This document shows positions 26,880-40,800 of a stretch of 64,000 nt of DNA, in pieces. The stretch is from Litomosoides sigmodontis (taxonomy: Eukaryota > Nematoda > Chromadorea > Rhabditida > Onchocercidae), in the NCBI GenBank assembly GCA_963070105.1, contig OY718807.1, forward strand, positions 3,135,001 to 3,199,000, in the 5' to 3' direction. The notes beneath the pieces were generated by a model that ran no database searches, was not told where the DNA came from, and saw only the letters and a list, made by a program, of their open reading frames with translations. The stretch's first letter is position 1. Each line of letters opens with the position of its first letter. The translations under genes and the position numbers were made by a program.

Positions 26880-27487
26880 AATATTAGTAAAATTTAGTAC
26901 ATTCAATTATCGGTTTACATGAATACTGTCGTATATTTTAACATTTCCATAATAATTAAAATTTTATGAAATGAAATCCATAAATGACTCCATTCTTCAT
27001 TAAAATGTAAATGTCGTTCACTGCTATTAGTTGAGAGTAAACACAAATACATGCAATTTTCTGCTAATAAGCACTTTTGCAAATTGTAGTTTGGCTCCAC
27101 GTTTGATCTTCGATGTGGCGTACATCGAATGCGACACAGGCCAAATAAGGTAAGCAACAATTTTATTAATTAATTAATCTATTTGTTTGTTTGTTTGTTC
27201 GTTTTTCATCGTTGTTTATGAATTTATGAGTTGAGTTGCTTGATGAAGCAAACAAACTAGGCAGACATTTCTTTTTTGGAATTTGGAAAAGATAAAATTA
27301 AAAATGTCATTTTTCCTATCGATTGGTTAAATTTTTTCTTTTGTGGGAAAGAACGATTTAATGCATTCAATGTGCAAACACTTTCCCACTTGCGTATAAT
27401 ATTAATGAGATTAATTAACAAGTTGCAAATTTCTTCATTTTGCAGTCATGGAAACGAGTTCAATTAATTGACAATCAAGATGTATAA
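26617..27487 (+). CDS. Small single-pass membrane protein, 81 residues, function unknown
   Basis: Three exons (26617-26760, 27090-27149, 27446-27487) join in phase 0 at both junctions and end in TAA. The donors are GTAAGT and GTAAGC; the acceptors are TTGTAG and TTTTGCAG. Residues 1-14 are short and acidic/aromatic (EFEFIDYL). Residues 15-36 are a strongly hydrophobic helix (LAVSVCFVVALFVLSAIINF). A basic segment with two Cys/His positions follows (FDLRCGVHRMRHRPNK), and the tail is WKRVQLIDNQDV. No signal peptide cleavage site is evident, so a type I or type III single-pass protein is likely, with the basic part probably cytosolic. I do not recognise the family. Clean splice sites and matching phases argue that it is a real gene. 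Confidence 0.65.
26848..26872 (+). repeat. (AGT)n run in intron 1 of the small membrane-protein gene
   Basis: About eight GTA/AGT units lie just downstream of the first donor site. Confidence 0.7.
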
Positions 27488-29894
27488 AGAATGAGGCTCA
27501 AGTAAGGAACGAATTATGCAGTAATTTGCGACAAAATACAATAATAACAATAATGATACCTCAGTTGTTTAAATACAATTTATGTAGAGTAATTAATTAA
27601 TTCTTACTGCCTATATTTTCTTCGCATATCTCGTGACTTCCTTTCTCCTGCAATTAACGAAAATATCAAATATGATGTAAAAAATAGCTAAAATTAATGT
27701 AAATTCCGGTTTTTTTCGCCTTTTCTTACGTTTCAATTTATCTCAAAATATATATATATATATATAAATAAATCATCATCGGTTATCCACCTGTCTGCAT
27801 ACTTAAATTACATCACTTAATTACTCACATCATCATTTCACCACATTTCTAGTCTGCCTGCTTTCTTTTTCTGTGTTATTCCAACTCCTTTATTTTCTGG
27901 AAAAAAAATTTAATTTTGTAAATTTGTGCTGATTACAAATTTCATACATAATGAAGCGCATAACCGCACCATGTACCAATTCTCATATTGCTACGGTAAT
28001 TTCTCACTGAAGCTTATAATTAATTACAATTCAATATGATGAATAATGTTACGGATATGATCACTGATAATCATTTTTATCATCAGTATTTATCATTCCT
28101 CATTTATTGGTAGATAATTGGCAATAAGTTGTATGTCCTTCATGTAAATTTGCTATAAACATGTCAAAATTGTCTTGTTTTATTTACATTGCTTCATTGT
28201 TATTCATTAATTTTTCTTTTTTTGAAAAAAAAAAACGGAAATATGCTTAAATAAATTCAATAATTTAAGTCGGAAGGACAAACATGTGTGATTTTTGATG
28301 AAATTTGAAGTAAAAGTAAAACAAGTGCTATTTTCGAGAGCTGAAATATTTTTGTCTCATTTGAATTTTTTTTTTTTAGTTAGATAGTGTGGGAAATGTA
28401 AAATTAAATAGGATGAGTACATTGAATAAATACACTAATTAATGACGCTAAGACATTCATCGTTTATTTTTGAAGATTTAAAAATTTATCAAACTCTGTA
28501 AAGAGTATGATAAAGACACAAAAATAGTGATAATTATTGATGGAGTTAGAGAAAAAATTATTCGACTAATACCATTACTATTTCCTTTGTGTAGCAAATA
28601 GCATAAGCCAAATATTGTTGAAATTGACAGTTATAACATCTGTCACACTGAAAATTATCGGAAGCTCTAAAGGAACTTCCGTCTTCTACGACATGTGCAA
28701 AACATCCGGTGGCAGCAAGTTTTCAAAGATTACGTAAATCACTCATCTAGTAATAGTAGTAGTAGTAATAGTAGAAGTAACAGCAGTGAATTAATTTCTA
28801 TAAAACTTATGTGAGCTTATTGGTTTTTCAATCTCCTTATGTCAACATTCTAAATCTTTTTTTTTTGACTTTTTAGGCTAACATTCAGTGGAAAACAGAA
28901 CTCACAAACAACCAAAATCTGTGTGATTTACAACTGCAGAAAAAAGCAAAATGGAGCTTTTTTTTCCTCCCTCACCTCAATACAATTAAAATGTGAAATT
29001 AAAATGGAGCACGGGAAAGAGCTACAGAAATAACACAACGATTAATACATTCACTCATTTTATAGCATGAAATTAAACAAACAAGCAGACTCCTTCTGGG
29101 ACAGAAATTGCAACAATCAAGCTGCTAGCATCCTTAATTATGTAGCATGATGAAGTGGTGCTTAATTAATGGCTCTAAAAAAATTAAATCACTTTTTATG
29201 AATGCATCGCAGACAACCCAACTGCCGCAATAAGGAATTTATGATGGAAATGAGGTGTGAAATCCTAACACATGTAACAACAAGTGTCATCGAAGAGGCA
29301 AAAGAAACATATAAAAGTTTTGGAAGGAAAAACATAATAAAGGAGTTCAGATTGAATTAGCGAAAAAGAGTGGAAAAAAGCAAAAGGGAAAAATGAGACC
29401 TTTCACTAATACATGTACACGTAAATTTAAATTAAACACCTAGTAAACCATGCGTGCTAGCGTTATAGAAATGATAATTGCAGCAGTTGACACGCTAGTC
29501 AAAGGAATGGATAAAAAATGGATTTGTCAATTGGATCCATCAGTTAATAAACAACATATTTTATGCCTAAACAGTCAAAGTACTTATATTTTAGAAATTT
29601 GTTCAATTTCATCACTTATCGAATTCGAATTTTTGATTTTCCTTGTATTTTTCTTCTACTTTATTTCATTTTTATAAATCAATATTTTATGGAACATAAT
29701 TATCAACGATTAATTTTTATTAAGAGAGACATCTTTATACAACTCACTCGACCACAATTACAATTTTCCAAAAAAATTTTTGGACAGCACGATAAGTGCT
29801 AATCCTTTCACCATAAATTATTGTATTAAATTTCAGGAATCTCGATACTGACTCGTTTTAAAAAGATATGAGATAAATCAACATTCTTAACATC
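27488..29894. other. Intergenic region between convergent genes
   Basis: A+T-rich. I see no exon with both splice signals and a recognisable product. It lies between the 3' ends of the small membrane-protein gene (+) and the SKI2 gene (-). A frame from an ATG at 29450 (75 codons) starts plausibly but turns into low-complexity Phe/Leu/Ile. Confidence 0.5.
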
Positions 29895-32800
29895 TTAATC
29901 TAGAACAGTATAAAGGCTAGCAGTGAAAACAATATCCCTTTTGATAGCCGCCGATGTGTCTTCCATTATCTCATACAATGCAGGGTCACCAACTAGTCTT
30001 GCGGCATTTCTTATGTCACGACATAATTCATCCAACCGCTGTATACAACGTACAATCAAACCTTCCTGTGCATCCGTCAGCTGCATTATCATAGAAAATG
30101 GCTGAAATCATGGCACCAAATATGATAATCTTATAATCACGATATCGAAAGAGGAAAATAAAAATTCGAGACACCTAACCACTACACTTCGAGGAAAATC
30201 CAACGATATAAACACGGTGGCATTAAATCGGAAAACTTATCTGAACCATTTCAAGTAAATGACAACAATGAACTCCAACGCATTACCTGATAAAATTAGT
30301 CGAAATTAACAATACCCTAATCAATAAATTAATCAAAGAAGTTTACCAACTAATAAGAACTAAAAAGGAATCAACACCTATATTATATTGGAAATTTACG
30401 TGAGAAATCCGTCTCTACTAAATGAGTATAAATTTTATTTAAATAATTATCCAGCGAAAAGAAGGATGATTTATTCGTTATGAGTTCCACAAAACCACAT
30501 GCAACCTTATCATAGACAGTCAATATTAAGTACCAATACTTCCAAAAAACTGAAAATAAATGAAAAATTTTGCAATTTTTACCATTGAATTGGCCCACTC
30601 ATAAACGGCATGCATCAAATCAAAGCTCAGTTCTTCAGAAATGTCGACATCTTTTACACCACATTCCCGTTGAATTTTCCCAATTCTACTACACACTTCA
30701 TCGATGTCATCTTTCAACTAAAAAATGAATATTTTCAACCCAGAAAAAAAAACGAAAAGATTTTTCAAAAATCATCTGACTATTTATTGCGCTCTCTCTC
30801 CCTCCTCTTCAAATTCTAAGTTATGAATCATCCAGCAATTTGAAAAAATTTTCTTTATCTGGCACTTGTAGACCTGTTTGCTTATGTAATTTTAGCACAT
30901 GTAACTAGTTTCCTTATACAAACTGTGTGTAATGAGTTTACTTATGTAAATTCATCAAAAGATACCTCCTTTAATACCGGTGGCACTTGCGCGATTTCAC
31001 CCTCGCTATCTTTTTTACGTTCGCTTTCTCTTGACCTATGTTGGCATGTGACCACGGAAAGCATAGCTGCTACTTCCGCAGCAGAACGATAGTGAAATTT
31101 GTTGTCCAGAATCAATTCCGTAATCAGTAATTCCTGAAAACAGTTTTTTCTAACATATTTGACTCTTTACTTTATTACTGGTCATCAAATACTCACTAGA
31201 ATGCAGGAAAATCTTACGGAGAGAAATCAATATGAAACGGAAATCGATCTGCACGACTTTTATAGAACGATATCAAGCAGTATGTCAAATGACAGATAGA
31301 AAGTGCAATCACATCATACCTGGTGATGTATTTCACACGCCACACGACCTTTCAAAGAAACCAAATTTGAATCATCAATGTAATTCAAATGCCGTAAAAG
31401 CTAAAAATAATTAAGACAATTTTCACAAAAATCAAAAAGCCATTAAATATAAAAACAACATATAACTGAAACAATCAAATGCGGACTTACTTTGATACGA
31501 TCGTAGTAATCTTGTGAGAGGAGTAAACCAGCAGTTGAAAGCTTTAAACGGATTTCATCGCACTGCGATTGTAGCCTACTTTTATCATGTATATGCATGA
31601 ACTAAAATTCTCAATAATTTAATGTCATTTATCAAAAAAGGGAATTCAATTATGCTGCAATACAATGTTTCAGCAATTCCAAGCATTATATTTAACAAAT
31701 CTTCAAACCGAAATCACAAACTAAAGCAATGAAATAAAAGAAACAAGAAGTCAAGGTGAAAGAAACTTAATAATGAAACGGATACAACTTGCGAAAAGAG
31801 ATATGCATTCTCAAGCTTAAAGTTGGATGAAGATCAACTTACATGTTCTCGAAATAGCGAACACTGCTGACAACGAAAATTTGTGCTGTTTATGAGGAGA
31901 CTGCGGAAGTCATTCAATTGAAGTAATTTTTGAAACATATCAACATCGTTCACTTTTATGTCTAGACCTGGTAATTTCACACTTCCCTTTTTTGTGCTGT
32001 CCCAATTTGCTGCTACATTATCAATTTCGCTGATTACTTTCAAGACATTTTCATCTGCTGGTTTAGTTCTACAAAGGAAATGGTTTGCACTATCATACAA
32101 ATTAGTACTACTGCCAGTGACTTGGCAAAAAGATAAAAATCAAGCAGGAAAAAATATACCGATTGTTCGAGTGATTTTTTGCTTTCATCTCTTCCATAAC
32201 AGACAGTGGATCAATCTTCACAGCTTTCTGGCAGATCGCTATCAAAGAGCTGAGTGGTACACTATCCAAGATGGTGCCTGTCCTTCGTACTTCATCTGGC
32301 AATTTTTCTGATGGCAGACCTTCAGGACCGTAAAATGCTGCATGTTGCAATAGGCTTGCTTCATACATTTCTCGTTGTTTCTGAAAAAATTCACTAACTA
32401 CACTTTTTATATACATCGAAATACCGTCATAAAATAAAATTATGGAAACAAAAACAAAAACCTCTTGAGATAATCGCATAAAACGATCTATTTCCTGAGT
32501 TCTCTGCTCTGCAGCTTGCTGATCATCTTCTGTTGACAGCAGCAAAGTCATTTTCATTGAATTTCCATCTACTGTCATCTTAAATAACCAATTTGTAAAA
32601 CTTCGAAGAAAGTTGGAAAAATTTTCATTTCCTTAAGAACTTCCCTCGCAAACTCTTTTTAATAAAATATTGCTAAACCTTAAGCAGCACTGCCACGGTA
32701 GCAATTCGTGCAACTTCTGGTAAACAAACAATAATTAAACGTCCCGGCGAAAGCAATTTATCCACAACAGAAAATCGAATCAATTCAGGCCATAACTCAG

Positions 32801-35800
32801 CTCGACACTGCAGGAACACTCTTAAGTTCTCATAATATTCAACAATTGAACTGCCCTCGACAGGAAAACATGTTTCACAGTTAAGGTCCCCTTTCGATGA
32901 TAACAGTTTTTCTATCTGAAACTTGAATTTCAATAAAAAAGAGACAGCTTTCCAATGAATAATAAATTTGTTAAAAGTCAAGGTTTTTGATGGAATAATT
33001 TTTGGTCACACAAATCACTAAATATTTGTGGCTAAGCAATTAAAAATCCAGATCTCTTTGGGGGATTAGGCATTCAGAAAAGTTTCGTGCGAGAAAATCA
33101 ATGCCGCAATGCCTAAAAAACAGGCAATCGAGTCTTCAAATATCACCAGCATTTGGAATCACTCTAGTAACGGGCATGAACTTAGTAGATAAGTTTGCCC
33201 ATAATAACACCCAATTATTAGAATTTATGTCCCTCTCCTGATTTACCTCTTTCAAGCGTGCTTGTTGTGTCAATGCTACTCTGAGCGATGCACTCTCTAC
33301 GTAGCTTTTTCTCAGCACATCCTCGACACTCAAATGCTCTACTCGTAACAAATTGAGAAGCATCGAGTACGTTACCCTAAATCGTGACTCCAACTTTGTT
33401 GGTTTACCCTAAAATAACTGGATTCATAAAATGGAGCAAAGAAACTTACACTGTTTTTATTATGAATAGCAAAAGAAATCATGGCTTTTTACTGTTTTAC
33501 CTGAAAATTCCCTATGCAGATAAGTTCAATGCACAACTTTTTTCCAGCTTCACACCATATTTTTGATGTTTCAGAAACTGCCATTTTATTTCAAACTTTC
33601 ATTCAATACTACTGAACAAGAACAAATTCATGTGAAATTGAGAAGACTTAACCTGCATACAATTGACTAGGTCCAGATAATCGGGGACATAAGGTCCTTT
33701 GCACAAAACAATCACGGTCCCAGTAGCATCTAGGCCTCGCCGCCCAGCTCGACCAGCCATCTAGAAAATCATTACCAATGATTATTCTAAAGATTTTCTT
33801 CATATCTGCCCGCCAAAACCAATTACTATAAGAAATAGTTGATTTATTTCTCATAAATTATCACAATGAATAATCTCAATTTCCTTGAAAAAAAATAGGT
33901 GTTACGCCTTGCTTCAACACTACTGTACTACTACTACACAGCAAAATTTGAAAAAGTGAAATGGACGAAATACCTGAATATATTCCCCGGGATTCAACAT
34001 ACGCGACTGCCGACCATCATGTTTCTGCAAGGAATCGAAAACCACCGTCCGAGCGGGCATGTTGACACCCATCGCAAAAGTTTCAGTAGCAAACAATACC
34101 TGCAATACTTGTCCATTATCCATTATCCAAATCATACTTGTATATCGAAATAATTTTCCAGCTATTTACAACTGCACCTTAACATACTTCGAATAGATTG
34201 GAAGATATAAAATTTAAGAAATATGTTTCATTTAAAAAGTGAACAAATACCTTGACAAGTCCTTTTTGGAACAGCAGTTCGACAACTTCTTTTAAAATTG
34301 GCAAAATACCACTGTGATGTATTGCAAAACCATGTTTACATAATTCTTTCATTTGCAGCACCTAGAAGAGTTGGAAAACTCTGTTGGAATGAAATAAAAT
34401 TTGAAATATTTGCAATCCCACTGAAGCGCAGTTTGAAAAGGGAAGAAAAAAAATCATTTTTGTCCAAAAATCCCTTCATTTTTCACCTTATCGATCTTCA
34501 ACGTTTATCACTTACAGCAACCAAAGTGATCACACGTAATTCAGCAAAATAAGGAAGCACATCTGTAGTAGACTCAAGAAGTAGCCCAAAAGAGAATTTC
34601 ATGTATTTCGATTATATTGAATGGAATATGCCATACACAGCAAGCAAGTACTGAAATCTTAATGAAATAGACTGTAAAACTAACCTGTGGAAGCTTTTTA
34701 TCCGAACCCTTCAACCGCGCAATACATTTTGAGAAGAAATGATGTATACTTGATTTTTCTTTCTCCGTAGTCAAATCAACTGATCGTAACAAGTACGCAT
34801 TCTCATCACATCTTCATAGTAATTATTTGTCAATATTAAATTTTAATGAATTTAAATGAAATCACTTAACAATTCCAACCACTTCATGCTTCTTTGATCT
34901 TATGTTTGACTTCAAAACGACTAAGCAAATTCATTTGTTTCAAGAAGAATATAATAGTTTTATCTAGACGCTTTTCTTAGCCGGTAATAAACGAGAAAGT
35001 CAAACCTTCGTCTAGAAAAAACAAAAACAATGACGGGTAACATATTCTGCATGCGCAGGTGGTCGATAACGGTAGTGTAAACATTCTTGTCCTACAAATA
35101 TCAAAATATAAGAACGAAACAAAATGCAAACTTCAAGCGGAATGGTCATAAAAGATAAAAAAACCAAATCAAACCAAAGACGTTACAAAAATTATTCAAC
35201 AACTTAAAATTTTATTATTTGGCCGATATCCAACAGGGCCCACGTTCGTATTTGCTTTACGTTTATTTGCCTTTGCTGCACTTGCGAGCGAGTACCTTTA
35301 AAACGAACGGGTGAACACATTAAACACTAAAATCATTCAAAATTACTCGAAAGTTCAGCTACTGAATCTATTAATTGTAACAATGCCAACTAAAGTAGTA
35401 TATAGCTTCAATTTCATACAGCGTGCTTAAAGAATTATCCAGTCATTTTAACCAAATCTCAAGTGTATTCTAAGTGTGGAAATCGTAACTTGATCAAAGT
35501 GATTCGGTAGAAATGTAGACAGCATTTGATGCATGACGTTGAAATATAAATCAGTGGAATGAATTCCAAGGTCAAGCTCATACCCTTTCTGCAAAAACTG
35601 TCCATCGCTGTCGATAATTTTAAACATATCCTTCTTGGTTTTACCATCTTGCCCAGTATACAAAAAGTGTTCTAGTGGAACGGGACGTCGTGCGGTCGTA
35701 ATCACATAAATCCGTTTTTTTTTAATGCGCCTAAAATCCTCATACCACTGAAAGAGGAAAATATCAAAAAAATTTTTTTCCTCTGAATGACAAATAAACA

Positions 35801-38800
35801 GACAAAAGTGAGTGAAAAGTGATTCTGAACTTCATAGAAATCGTAAAAAAAACATACCCAACCCAATCAGCAAACTCAACACAATTAGGCACGGTAGCAC
35901 TTAACATAATAATTTTTGCATGAGCTGGTAACATAATTAGAACTTCCTCCCAAACATGTCCACGCTGAAAAATGTTACGAATAAGTATATTACAAATGTA
36001 TTACAAAAGCAGCTTTCTATCATACCTAATTGGCACACCTTATAGCGGTGAGGAAACAAACAATTGAACAATGTTACTATAGAACATAAAATTCATGCTT
36101 CGAAGTTTCAAGATACTCAGTAGCAGCAAATGAGTATGCGTGTCTGAAGGAACGTTTTAACTGCCTTGTCACGAATATCCCTTGGAAAAACAAAAAACAA
36201 ATATTCCAAATCCAGGAGTCCTCGTAAATCTCACATTCATTTCACTAAAAAATATGACGCAACTTTATGTTGTGTACCAGTGAAATTGCTTTTAAGAATT
36301 TTAAGCAAACCTCTGCATCATTGATATAATGCACTTCATCGAAAATGACCCATTCCAATTCACGAATAACTTCCGATCCGTTATAAAGCATAGACCTGAA
36401 AGGCAACCAAATTAATATGTTTTTCTCATGAATTATGTCTTGAACACCATCAAGAATACATAGACTAGAACTCTTAGCAGTTTTGCACACAAAATCATAT
36501 ATTATGGCGATGCAGAATCAAGGAGAGGGAGACTGTGAGAAGTTTACAAAATAATTCCCAAAATCCGATATAAAATGTCAGATTTGCAAGTCCTCTCCAC
36601 AATTAATCAAAAAAACTGAGAACAACCTTAAAACTTCTGTTGTCATTATAAGACAAAAAGCTTCTGGATGCAGTTGTATATCACCTGTTATAAGTCCAAC
36701 ATCTTCAAAAATGAGCTTAAATTCGCAAAATTTTTGATTTGAAAGTGCTTTTATCGGTGATGTATATATTGCCCTGTAAAAAGTTCAAAATTTCGCTGTG
36801 ATAAGTACTAATTATTAGTGACAATTGCTGAGAGAAATTCACGACACTCACAATTTACTTCGATTAATTTACTGCTTCATCATACTCTGATGACTTACAA
36901 ATCTTTACGTTGGAGAAATTATCTTGATCAACAAAGTTACCGACTTATACTTAATAGAAAAAAATAGAGAGATTAAACCTAATTTTATCGTTCTATAACC
37001 GTTTAAAAATTTAAGAATTTTGCCTGGTTTTATGTAAATTGCACAAAGCAACAGCATATTCAGCAACAACGGTTTTACCGGCTGAAGTATGGGCAGCAAC
37101 AAACACAGAATCTCCACGATCTAAGCATACGACCGCCTGCTGTTGGAATGGATCTAACTCAAACGCATACTAAAATACGAAATTTCATGTAGCAATGAAT
37201 TATAAATTCATAGTAATGGTAAACAACCATCGTTTTGCAAAACAAATGATGCGGACTATTCAATATTGCTACCTTTGCAGCTAACAAATAGTAAACATGA
37301 CCACACAACGATCATTCGAAAAAGAAGTACGGAACCCGCTGTGACCACTTAATGAGTGTAATAACTAGATAGTGATTAAGACTGCTTCATCGGTTAAAAC
37401 ATTCTGAATTGAAGGAAGGTAAGGCTTATAATTTCCACCTTTCTTGCCATATTGTTTTTTAGTATTTCGTACTCGTCAATATTTTTTGATGTATCCAAAA
37501 CCTGAGCGAAACAATATTCCTTATTTTGTAATTGTAGTGCATCTTTTCTGCTTGATAGAGATTCTGCCTCTTCCGATGCGAACACCAGTTGCTAAAGAAA
37601 AATAAACCTTCATTAAAATACAACGTAATATTGTGCCTCTTTTGAAGTTAAAATTATTCTCAATTTTGTTAAAAATCTCGATGAAACTGGCAGTGTTTTT
37701 GTGTCACTAACGGTTTTATGTTCTCATTCCATCTATCCATTACCAAACAAGAAGTTAATTTTGTTATCACACTTAGCTGACAGTATTTTCTTAACATTCC
37801 CATAATATCCTTCATCTCAGAATAAAAATAATACTGGAAAAATAATTGCTGTCAATCATAAAAAAATTATAAACTGTAGCTCAGATAAATTTCCTGATTT
37901 TGACATGTTAGAAGAACTCGAAATGCGGACACTGGAAAGTTGTACTGAAGTACAAAAAGAAGCAGTGTTTTTTTTACGATGTTTCTGTTGTAGCATGAAG
38001 CTATTATCTGAAGCTATTATCAGACTCATGCACTTCTAGAGTCAATGCAATCATTCAAAAACTGCTCAGTAAAAATTCAAAAATTTTGCCTCGAATTCTT
38101 CGTCCACTTCTTTATTACTTTCCGATTCACCGCACGATTCCTTTGTGCCTTCAAAGTCATCTCCGTCAATCCCTGAAGAACTTGCCGAACTGCTGACGTT
38201 TACAGACTTCATTAAATCAGCTAAATTATCATCAGCTAAATGAAGGCTGCTTTGAGGTATATCATGGACATCATTGTTAGTAAGACCATCAACATTTATT
38301 CCAGGAATACGGAAGAGTAATTCCGATGTAGAACATTCTGTAACATAAAATAAAAAAGTTAAAACAATAATATGCTTCAAAGATGAAAAGAATTTCATAA
38401 CATCCATGGATATTTTAAATCCCCAATTTGAACACCTGCCGGACCACTTCTCCTTTCAATATCACAATGGGAAGACATCAAATTTTAGCTTCTGTGTTTT
38501 GGTTGGTTTGAAAATTCCGAAATTCTGAGGTAAAGTAAGAATTTATTTCAAAATTACTCCAAAGTAACAGTAATACTCTGAAAATTTGCAAAACGTGCCA
38601 TTAAAACGCAAATACTCTTCTTCCTCCGAGTTCCCGTCTGTGACAGCATCATTCAAGCAGAGTACATTACTGATTTCCGTGTCGAAACCACCTAAAGATT
38701 TACGGATGGTAGTTAATAAGTTTATCTGTTATGAATTTAGAAATCCTTATGAATACCAATGTGGTAAAGCTGAAATTTAGTAATTTTTGATGTTATTCTT

Positions 38801-40175
38801 ATCATCGTAGCCGTGAATACTTAAAAAAGAAACACTTACCGGGCATAAAAGGAATGTTGCTTGTAGAACCCATAAAATTTGAAGCACTTTTTGGATCTGG
38901 AGACCTAAAACATACTATTTTTTTTTGAGAGCATTATTTTAAACAAATTATAAAGTTATTGGAATGGTAACCAAGTTAACAAACAAATATTTCCAGTTTT
39001 TTCACATCAAAGAAATTCATCAGTGTTCATAACTAAACAGCTTAATGTAATAATAATGACAAGTACTGCTCAGTTTAATACTGACGATAATGATAAAAAT
39101 ACTTAGTTTCAAGCGCACCTTAAAAATATTGCACCAGTTAAAAATATTAGTCCCATCTATCTGCTCCTCAGTCATTCCTTTCATTACAAAATAAAGACAA
39201 TATTTATGATCTCGAGTTGTAGCAAAGTCTACTACCTCTAGAAATAGGACTAATTTGATCGTCTGTCTATATAAATGTGCCTAACCTGGTAAGAGACATT
39301 GACGTTTTTGCGTCACCTGTTTCAGTATTTCTGTCATCCAGCACTTCGACATAACCAGTAACCTCTCCCGTCTTTAAATCTCGCAAAGGTTGTATTTCTA
39401 AAGTTGCACCTGAATTCCACAGCACTTGGTCTTTTAGGCACTCAATATCTGATGACGGTTGCTGCGTTCTGCAATGTTATTCATTTCCTAGCAATGATAA
39501 TACGACAATTTGCATCAGAAGAACTCGTCCACAATAAAAGCAATTAAATATACCATCGCATATGAAATACCGTGGTTATACCACATGACCTATCAGTCTC
39601 GAACGTTTTTAGTTAAGAGCTTAGTTAATATCATTTAAAAGTAAATTTGTTTTGCAACAATGTTCCTATGACGGCGCCTACACTTTTCAAAATTTGATAT
39701 GGCTAAAAGTTATCAAAAAATCAAAGCAATGAAAATCAAGGTAAACAGTTCAGCGGTATATGCAGTGGAATTTTTTTCCAAGGAAAGTCATATACCCATC
39801 TGTGTCCATCCTATATCGGCTGCATCATCGAAAAATATTGAATTTTCAGGCTGTCTTCGTAACATGATAAAACTAAGTGTAATACGTCAGGAAATTATTT
39901 TTTTTAACGCTCATACACTGCGCAATATGAAGCACATAGTCGACGATGATGTAAATTATAAGGAAAATAATCGCCTACCCGTATGTTTGTGAAATATCAT
40001 ATTCTCTGACACATTCTGTAATTAATTTCAATGCGCAATTCCGGAAAACTGATTCTGCTTCGGAATGAACCTCTTTTTCCAACACTGTCACATCTTCTTT
40101 GTCCTGATCGTTAACCGCTGATTCCTGACTGTCCGAGCAACGTTTACAGTTTTTGAGCCATATGTCCAAGTTCAT
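29895..40175 (-). CDS. skih-2: SKI2 / SKIV2L DExH-box RNA helicase
   Basis: Helicase of the cytoplasmic SKI complex, which feeds mRNA to the exosome for 3'-5' decay. Model: 26 exons, 1253 residues (human about 1246). Exons (high-low): 40175-39979, 39468-39286, 38904-38840, 38337-38090, 37591-37439, 37169-37024, 36773-36627, 36395-36311, 35964-35858, 35730-35584, 35295-35235, 35091-35006, 34811-34685, 34361-34251, 34099-33974, 33760-33653, 33408-33247, 32915-32679, 32578-32462, 32380-32160, 32068-31843, 31601-31491, 31400-31320, 31133-30966, 30717-30583, 30101-29895. Motifs: AHTSAGKT (308-315), [20 protein letters not shown] box (399-402), SAT (430-432), [11 protein letters not shown] (from 629), [12 protein letters not shown] (663-674), then the arch insert and a C-terminal DSHCT domain ending in [23 protein letters not shown] identifies SKI2 rather than MTR4. 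Two donors are GC (37023, 38089) and three acceptors are AAG. The donor at 35234 is weak. The N-terminus is constrained by an upstream in-frame stop. Confidence 0.95.
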
Positions 40176-40739
40176 CCCAAGATTTTGATTTTACAACAAA
40201 CCTGAAATCAGTTCTGTTTTAGTTTTGACCAGTGAGATGAAAACCGGTGCACCGTTTCCTGCACATGATTTCTCTGTAACGGGGTACACCACCTACCATA
40301 TAGGCCTCTTAAAAACACTTAAATTATAAACTGAATTAGTGAAAATATAACAATCACAAGAATCTCTTCCTCATTCGAAACATACGGTTTTTAATTTTAA
40401 ACTAAAAAAAATTAGAATATTGTAATTATAAAATTTAATGATACTCCTGCTCTGCTTCTACCGAGATTTCTCGTACAGCTCCAACAACACATATCACAAA
40501 TCGTTCTCTCAAACTGAATCATTTGGGTAGAGACCTGTTTCGATAGAACTTCAACGAGAATTGTGCTACGCCTTTCCGACCTGTCTCTGTCTCTCCAGTT
40601 CCTTCAGTCCCTTTTCAATTTCTCTCTAAACACTCTCATCTCTTCGATGATCGCCGCTTTTTCACATTCCCCTTTTGCAATAACAGCCCCCACTCACTTT
40701 TCCACGTCTCTAATCCTAGGAAAATAATTCTTGAGATGA

Positions 40740-40800
40740 AGAGAGAGAGAAAGAGAGAGAGAAAAAGAGAGAGAGAGAGGGAGAGAGAGAGAGAGAAGAG
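40740..40800. repeat. (GA)n microsatellite, imperfect
   Basis: About 60 bases of GAGA with occasional AAA or GGG interruptions, about 570 bases upstream of the SKI2 start codon. It could act as a GAGA-type element, but nothing in the sequence proves it. Confidence 0.75.

Noticed and set aside
29450..29677. 75-codon frame starting MRASVIEMIIAAVDTLVKGM
   Set aside because: The beginning looks protein-like, but the frame decays into Phe/Leu/Ile, with no splice donor, acceptor or family match that I could find.
31958..32311. 117-codon plus-strand frame
   Set aside because: Shadow of SKI2 exons on the opposite strand.
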